Source of the DNA: an uncultured Oscillospiraceae bacterium
GTDB lineage: Bacteria > Bacillota > Clostridia > Oscillospirales > Oscillospiraceae
Direction: 5' to 3'
Assembly: GCA_910585815.1 (NCBI GenBank)
Contig: CAJUFJ010000054.1
Span: 1-17,554, forward strand
Length of the DNA: 17,554 bases
The position numbers and the translations under genes were made by a program. Below, one piece after another: positions 13,338 through 17,554 of this stretch (positions within the stretch are counted from its first letter, which is position 1; each line of letters starts with the position of its first letter). A model generated the notes under the pieces. The model made no database searches. It was not told the DNA's origin and was given only the letters and a program-made list of their open reading frames with translations.

Positions 13338-15842
13338 TCACGTCTGGGGCTTGAAAATCAGGCTGACCAGCTTGCCCTTGACCACGATGGACTTCACCAG
13401 GGCCATCCCCTCGGCCAGCTTGGCGATCTTGGGCTCGGCCAGGGCGGCGGCCACTACCTCCTCGTCGGAGGCGTTGGCGTCCACCACGATGTTGGCCTTC
13501 ACCTTGCCGCCCACCTGGACGGCCATCTTGGCAGTGGCGGCCACCGTCTTGCTCTCGTCGTACTCCGGCCAGGGCTGGAGGCACACCTGCCCGCCGAAGC
13601 CGTTCATCTCCCACAGCTCCTCGCACAGGTGGGGGGCGAAGGGGGACAGCATCAGCAGCAGCTGCCTGTAGTCGCCCCGGGTGGCCCCCTTGGCGTAGAA
13701 GTCGTTGACCAGGGACATGAGGGCGGCAATGGCGGTGTTGAACTTCATGGCCTCGATGTCGTCAGACACCTTCTTAATGGCCCGGTGGACCGCCAGCTCG
13801 TTTTCGGCGGAGACCTCCGCCCCCTCCTTCAGCTTCTCGCTGAGATTCCACACCCGGTCCAGGAACTTTTTGCAGCCCCGGACGGACTCGTCAGACCAGG
13901 TGGCGGTCTTTTCAAAGTCGCCGATGAACATGATATACAGGCGCATGGTGTCCGCGCCGTAGTCCCGGATCACGTCGTCAGGGTTGACCACGTTGCCCAG
14001 GGACTTGGACATCTTCACCGCCGGCCGCAAGGCCTGATTGCCGTACTTGTCGATAAGGGCCTGCTTCTCCTCCTCGGTCTCCACATTGCCCACGTAGTGG
14101 GGATTCTTGCCCAGAATCATGCCGTGGCTGGTGCGCTTGGCGTAGGGCTCGGCGTGGGGGATCACCCCGATGTCGTGGAGGAAGTTGTTCCAGAACCGGG
14201 AGTAGAGCAGGTGGAGGGTGGTGTGCTCCATACCGCCGTTGTACCAGTCCACCTGGCCCCAGTAGTCCAGGGCCTCCTTGGAGGCCAGGGCCTGGGTGTT
14301 GTCCGGGTCCATATACCGCAGGAAGTACCAGCTGGACCCGGCCCACTGGGGCATGGTGTCGGTCTCCCGCTTGGCGGGTGCGCCGCAGCAGGGACAAGTG
14401 GTGTTCACCCAATCTGTCATCTTGGCAATGGGACTCTCGCCGTTGTCGGTGGGCTCATAGCTCTCCACCTCGGGCAGCAGCAGAGGCAGCTGGTCCTCGG
14501 GCAGGGGCACCCAGCCGCACTTGTCGCACCACACCATGGGGATAGGCTCGCCCCAGTACCGCTGGCGGGAGAACACCCAGTCCCGGAGCTTAAAGTTCAC
14601 CTGCTCGTGGCCGATGCCCTTCTCCTCCAGCCACTTGGTGATGGCGGGGATGGCGTCCTTGACGGTGAGCCCATTGAGGAAGTCGGAGTTGACCATGATG
14701 CCGGTCTCGTCCTTGGCGGTGAAGGCCTCCTTCTGCACGTCCTCGCCGCCGGAGACCACCTCGATGATTTCACAGCCGAACTTCTTGGCAAAGGCCCAGT
14801 CACGGGTGTCGTGGGCGGGGACGGCCATGATGGCCCCGGTGCCGTAGGAGGCCAGGACATAGTCGGAGATGAAGATGGGGATTTCCCGACCATTGACGGG
14901 GTTAATTGCCGCCACCCCCTGGAGCATGACGCCGGTCTTCTCCTTATCGGCGGACAGCTCAGTGCGCTCGAAGTCGGACTTCTTCCCGGCCTCCTCCACA
15001 TAGGCGGCCACCTCGTCCCAGTTGGACAGCTTGTCCCGCCACTCCTTCACAAAGCGGTGCTCCGGGGAGATGACCATGTAGGTTGCGCCAAAGAGGGTGT
15101 CGGGCCGGGTGGTGAAGACCACGATGTCGTCCCCGGTGGTGGCCTTAAAGGTGACCTCCGCGCCGGTGGACCGGCCGATCCAGTTGCGCTGCTGGGTCTT
15201 CACCCGGTCGATGAAGTCCACCGTGTCCAGCCCGTCAATGAGCTTCTGGGCGTAGGCGGTGATCTTCAGCATCCACTGGGATTTCTCCTTGCGGACCACG
15301 GGGGCGCCGCACCGCTCGCAGACGCCCTCGACGACCTCCTCGTTGGCCAGCACACATTTGCAGGAGGTACACCAGTTCACAGGCATGGTGGTCTTATAGG
15401 CCAGGCCGTGCTTGTAGAGCTGGAGGAAAATCCACTGGGTCCACTTGTAGTAGGTGGGGTCGGTGGTGTCCACGCAGCGGTCCCAGTCGAAGGAGTATCC
15501 CAGCATGTGGAGCTGCCGGGTGAAATTTTCGATGTTCTGCTTGGTGACAATGGCGGGGTGGATGTGGTTCTTGATGGCGAAGTTCTCGGTAGGCAGGCCG
15601 AAGGCGTCGTAGCCGATGGGCAGCAGGACATTGCAGCCGTCCATCCGCTTCTTCCGGGCGATGACGTCCATAGCGGTGTAGGGCCGGGGGTGGCCCACAT
15701 GGAGCCCGGCGGCGGAGGGGTAGGGGAACTCCACCAGGCCGTAGAACTTGGGCCGGGGGTCGCCGTTTTTGCAGGCGAAGGTCTTTTCGTCCTTCCAGCG
15801 GGTCTGCCACTTCTTCTCGATGGCGGTAAAATCGTACTTCAA
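13338..15842 (-). CDS. leuS: Leucyl-tRNA synthetase
   Basis: 834 residues starting at TTG 15842 (KYDFTAIEKKW...). The TTG is chosen because AGGAGAG stands 8 nt upstream and family similarity begins there; no ATG is available at that point, and the longer upstream frame is not LeuRS-like. Class I signatures: HIGH as HVGH at 48-51, and KMSKS at 610-614 (DNA 14001-14015). The editing (CP1) domain lies roughly at 220-420 with TTRPDTLFGATYM. Zinc-type cysteine clusters are WCTSCK...CERCG (about 155-185) and CDKCG...CPCCG (about 455-490). The C-terminal anticodon-binding domain and an MAVQVGGKVKANI tail complete a full-length enzyme. The promoter at 15903-15931 leaves a leader of only about 55 nt. 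Confidence 0.97.
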   Translation of the reverse strand: MKYDFTAIEKKWQTRWKDEKTFACKNGDPRPKFYGLVEFPYPSAAGLHVGHPRPYTAMDVIARKKRMDGCNVLLPIGYDAFGLPTENFAIKNHIHPAIVTKQNIENFTRQLHMLGYSFDWDRCVDTTDPTYYKWTQWIFLQLYKHGLAYKTTMPVNWCTSCKCVLANEEVVEGVCERCGAPVVRKEKSQWMLKITAYAQKLIDGLDTVDFIDRVKTQQRNWIGRSTGAEVTFKATTGDDIVVFTTRPDTLFGATYMVISPEHRFVKEWRDKLSNWDEVAAYVEEAGKKSDFERTELSADKEKTGVMLQGVAAINPVNGREIPIFISDYVLASYGTGAIMAVPAHDTRDWAFAKKFGCEIIEVVSGGEDVQKEAFTAKDETGIMVNSDFLNGLTVKDAIPAITKWLEEKGIGHEQVNFKLRDWVFSRQRYWGEPIPMVWCDKCGWVPLPEDQLPLLLPEVESYEPTDNGESPIAKMTDWVNTTCPCCGAPAKRETDTMPQWAGSSWYFLRYMDPDNTQALASKEALDYWGQVDWYNGGMEHTTLHLLYSRFWNNFLHDIGVIPHAEPYAKRTSHGMILGKNPHYVGNVETEEEKQALIDKYGNQALRPAVKMSKSLGNVVNPDDVIRDYGADTMRLYIMFIGDFEKTATWSDESVRGCKKFLDRVWNLSEKLKEGAEVSAENELAVHRAIKKVSDDIEAMKFNTAIAALMSLVNDFYAKGATRGDYRQLLLMLSPFAPHLCEELWEMNGFGGQVCLQPWPEYDESKTVAATAKMAVQVGGKVKANIVVDANASDEEVVAAALAEPKIAKLAEGMALVKSIVVKGKLVSLIFKPQT

Positions 15843-15902
15843 AGTAAACACTCTCCTGTATCGTCTGGCCTCAGGGGGCCGAATCGACCGTAATTCTATG
15901 TC

Positions 15903-15931
15903 ATTATAGCGGAACGGTTCGATAATTACAA
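15903..15931 (-). promoter_or_regulatory. Promoter of leuS
   Basis: Minus strand TTGTAA (15926-15931), 17-bp spacer, TATAAT (15903-15908). The expected start is near 15896, giving a leader far too short for a T-box. Confidence 0.85.
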
Positions 15932-16017
15932 GATATTTTTTAAAATCGCCCCGGCCAATTTTCCCGCAGCCCCCGCCACCCGGGCTATCGGCGGAGTGTC
16001 TCATTTGCAGATGTTTA

Positions 16018-16067
16018 TGTAGGGGCGGACATTGTCCGCCCGCGGGCGCACACTGTGCGCCCCTACA
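16018..16067. repeat. 50-bp palindromic double-hairpin element (REP/MITE-like)
   Basis: Outer 10-bp inverted repeats TGTAGGGGCG (16018-16027) and CGCCCCTACA (16058-16067) enclose two tandem perfect hairpins: GGGCGGAC-ATT-GTCCGCCC (16023-16041) and GGGCGCAC-ACT-GTGCGCCC (16044-16062). Inner and outer pairings share bases, so the RNA or single strand can switch between one long and two short stems. Intergenic, between two divergent promoters. Resembles dispersed extragenic palindromes; copy number elsewhere is unknown. Confidence 0.75.
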
Positions 16068-16131
16068 GGGCGTGCCAATTCATGTAATCACGGTAAAATG
16101 CACGGCAGCCACCCCCGCTATTGGGTCCTGC

Positions 16132-16160
16132 TTGCCGTTTCGCCCCAGCTCTGCTATAAT
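16132..16160 (+). promoter_or_regulatory. Promoter of the PH-like membrane protein gene
   Basis: TTGCCG (16132-16137), 17-bp spacer, TATAAT (16155-16160); ATG at 16194 after GAAGGAGG. Confidence 0.8.
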
Positions 16161-16193
16161 GTATCAAACAGCCCGGCGAAGGAGGCGGACCCC

Positions 16194-17318
16194 ATGGCAA
16201 AATTTCAGCTGCTCCCCGGCGAGACCCTTATCGGCGAGGGGCACATGACCTACCGCCACGAATATCTCAATTACACCGGCAAGAGCGATTCCCTGGCCCC
16301 TAACATCCACCGGACCACCGAATCCACCAGGGTCTATGTCACCAACCGGCGGGTGGTCTGCACCCACTTCCCTGCCGGAATGGAGTACTTTCAGTGGCCG
16401 CTGGAGGAGCTGCGGGGCTATCAGCGGGGCTCTGTGCTCAAGGTCCCCGCCGTGACCATCCTGACCAAAGACGGGGGACAGTTTGAGTTCTGCTGCGTCC
16501 AGGCCAGGGAGCTGGCCCGGTGGCTGAGCCAGGCCGGGCTGCCCCAGGTGGACATCGACGCCATCGTCCCGCCCATGTCCTCAGCGGAAAAGGCCCGCCG
16601 CCTGCCGGGGCGGATCGCCTTCTATCTGCTGGCAATTCTGTCGCTCCTGGTGGTGTTCGCCCTGCCCACCAGCTGGGTCTATGACCTGGGCCTCAAAGCC
16701 GGCACGGAACAGGGCCAGCGCCCTGGCGCCGAGGTACGGACCCTCCGGACAGACGCCGATATTTCCGCCTTTATCCAGGCCGGCGAGCCGGCCACCGTCT
16801 CGCCGGAGGGGCTGATCCCCTGCCCCCTGGCCCGCCTGCGGGACAGTGAACAGTCCAACCGCCGCATCCACTACAGCTCGGGCCGCCGCTCCAGCCGGAC
16901 CTTTCAGGGCTTTGACGACTACCGCGTGCTCCCCCGGGACCCCGGCGCTCTGGACCGGCTCTGGCAGCTTCTGTGGGGCGGCACCTATAACAGCGGCTAC
17001 TATCTAAAGCCCCTGGAGGACGGCACCTATCTGTGTCTCTACCTGGATGACTGCGCCTTCCTGTTCGGAGAGCCGGAGGAGCTGTATACCGGTCGGCTGC
17101 GCTCCGTGGACGCCCCGGAGGAGGCCCGGATGCTCTACGACATGGAGGCGGAGGGGTACGACGTGGATACCATGTTTATTTTAGACATGTACCGCCACGG
17201 AAAGGTGAACCAGTTTGCCGATATCGCAATGCGGGCCGGAATCTGGTTTGCGGGCGCCTTCATCGCCGCCTTGATCCATGTCTCAATCACAGACAGAAAG
17301 AAACAGCCGGCCCAGTGA
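16194..17318 (+). CDS. Uncharacterised two-TM protein with PH-like N-terminal domain
   Basis: 374 residues from ATG 16194 (GGAGG upstream; an earlier in-frame ATG has no binding site and would read through the repeat element). I do not recognise a named family. Residues 5-115 resemble bacterial PH or GRAM-type domains: LLPGETLIGEG at the start, VYVTNRRVVCTHF (47-59) as the central strand, and a second half with LTKDGGQFEFCC. Residues 141-158 are a membrane helix. Residues 165-345 are a soluble domain (YYLKPLEDGTYLCLYLDD; EGYDVDTMFILDM). Residues 346-363 are a second membrane helix, with a short basic tail. The N-terminal and C-terminal tails should be on the same side. Monocistronic, with its own promoter and a terminator overlapping the stop codon. 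Confidence 0.8.
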   Translation: MAKFQLLPGETLIGEGHMTYRHEYLNYTGKSDSLAPNIHRTTESTRVYVTNRRVVCTHFPAGMEYFQWPLEELRGYQRGSVLKVPAVTILTKDGGQFEFCCVQARELARWLSQAGLPQVDIDAIVPPMSSAEKARRLPGRIAFYLLAILSLLVVFALPTSWVYDLGLKAGTEQGQRPGAEVRTLRTDADISAFIQAGEPATVSPEGLIPCPLARLRDSEQSNRRIHYSSGRRSSRTFQGFDDYRVLPRDPGALDRLWQLLWGGTYNSGYYLKPLEDGTYLCLYLDDCAFLFGEPEELYTGRLRSVDAPEEARMLYDMEAEGYDVDTMFILDMYRHGKVNQFADIAMRAGIWFAGAFIAALIHVSITDRKKQPAQ

Positions 17319-17335
17319 GGGCCGGCTTGTTCGTT
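17306..17335. terminator. Terminator containing the stop codon in its loop
   Basis: GCCGGCCC (17306-17313) pairs with GGGCCGGC (17319-17326) around AGTGA, followed by TTGTTCGTT. The TGA stop of the upstream gene (17316-17318) is inside the loop, and the stop of the convergent gene (17334-17336) lies in the tail. Confidence 0.88.
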
Positions 17336-17554
17336 ACAGATTCATTTTAGGCAGAGGGAATGCAATGGTGCCGCCCACCTCGTCGGCCCACTCCAGCAGT
17401 GTATTAACACCGGTTCGGACCTCAGCCAGCCCCTCCTTGACCTCGCACAGCTCATCCTCTACGCGGTCCAAGCGCTGCTCAACCCTATCCAGACGCTGCT
17501 CAACGCCATCCAAACGCTGCTCAACGCCATCCAAACGCTGCTCAACGCCATCCA
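17334..17554 (-). CDS. Heptad-repeat coiled-coil protein, C-terminal part (runs off the window)
   Basis: Open on the minus strand from the window edge to TAA at 17334-17336; the true start is outside, and TTG 17534 is just an internal leucine codon. The visible part begins with perfect heptads LDGVEQR (at least three copies), then LDRVEQR and LDRVEDEL, grading into VKEGLAEVRTGVNTLLEWADEV and a short tail ending FPLPKMNL. The pattern (Leu at a, Val at d) predicts a long parallel coiled coil. No signal or membrane segment is in the visible part. Similar short coiled-coil proteins occur in phages and clostridial chromosomes with varied or unknown roles; function cannot be assigned. Confidence 0.78.
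   Translation of the reverse strand, partial: DGVEQRLDGVEQRLDGVEQRLDRVEQRLDRVEDELCEVKEGLAEVRTGVNTLLEWADEVGGTIAFPLPKMNL
17480..17554. repeat. 21-bp tandem repeats inside the coiled-coil gene
   Basis: A 21-bp unit reading ACGCTGCTCAACGCCATCCA plus one A on the plus strand is repeated at least three times up to the window end, the last copies without mismatch; a diverged copy (AACCCTATCCAG) precedes them. Each unit encodes exactly one heptad. The array continues beyond the window. Confidence 0.9.

Noticed and set aside
13629..15893. Plus-strand open frame of 754 codons opposite leuS
   Set aside because: Gly/Val/His/Leu-rich nonsense with no family motifs. It is the mirror of GC-biased leuS codons; leuS itself is full length with all class I signatures.
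17480..17554. Possible CRISPR array
   Set aside because: The repeats are contiguous 21-bp units without spacers and encode coiled-coil heptads.

Overview
The window looks like chromosome from a GC-rich Clostridia bacterium, probably a gut Oscillospiraceae relative (Flavonifractor/Lawsonibacter-like). This is inferred from an FMN-riboswitch-controlled ECF vitamin transporter, consensus SigA promoters, strong purine-rich ribosome binding sites, S21, a clostridial-type ECF sigma/anti-sigma pair and GC-rich codon use. Taxonomy was not checked by any search.

Positions 1-1660 are a decaying mobile-element scrapyard. It begins with the 3' end of a group II intron (domains V and VI). This abuts a lower-GC orphan gene on the minus strand whose 3' part is missing. 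Next comes a 5'-truncated IS21-type istB with its IS right end, lodged in a fragment of a large serine recombinase. Core sequence resumes at about 1660 with a consensus promoter, an FMN riboswitch and the riboflavin ECF S-component (ribU-type).

Positions 2600-5760: a leftward MATE transporter with a 22-bp perfect inverted repeat upstream of its promoter, then a rightward, translationally coupled pair: a stand-alone ParB-like-domain protein and a small metallophosphoesterase. A very strong shared terminator closes the pair. This pair is the most credible uncharacterised functional unit here.

Positions 5760-10540 are a leftward signalling block: ECF sigma factor plus membrane anti-sigma-like protein behind an ECF-type promoter; a chemoreceptor with a zinc-binding-like (CZB) motif in its extracytoplasmic region; a PilZ protein; and a REC-GGDEF diguanylate cyclase. 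The last two form a c-di-GMP synthesis/sensing operon. About 500 bp of hairpin-rich non-coding DNA (10455-10957) follows.

Positions 10958-17554: a split threonine/serine-exporter-type pair, cutC converging on it with no gap, rpsU with a perfect consensus promoter, leuS (TTG start, short leader, no room for a T-box), a 50-bp double-hairpin palindromic repeat, an unknown two-TM protein with a PH-like N-terminus, and a heptad-repeat coiled-coil gene that runs off the window end. No rRNA, tRNA or CRISPR array was seen.
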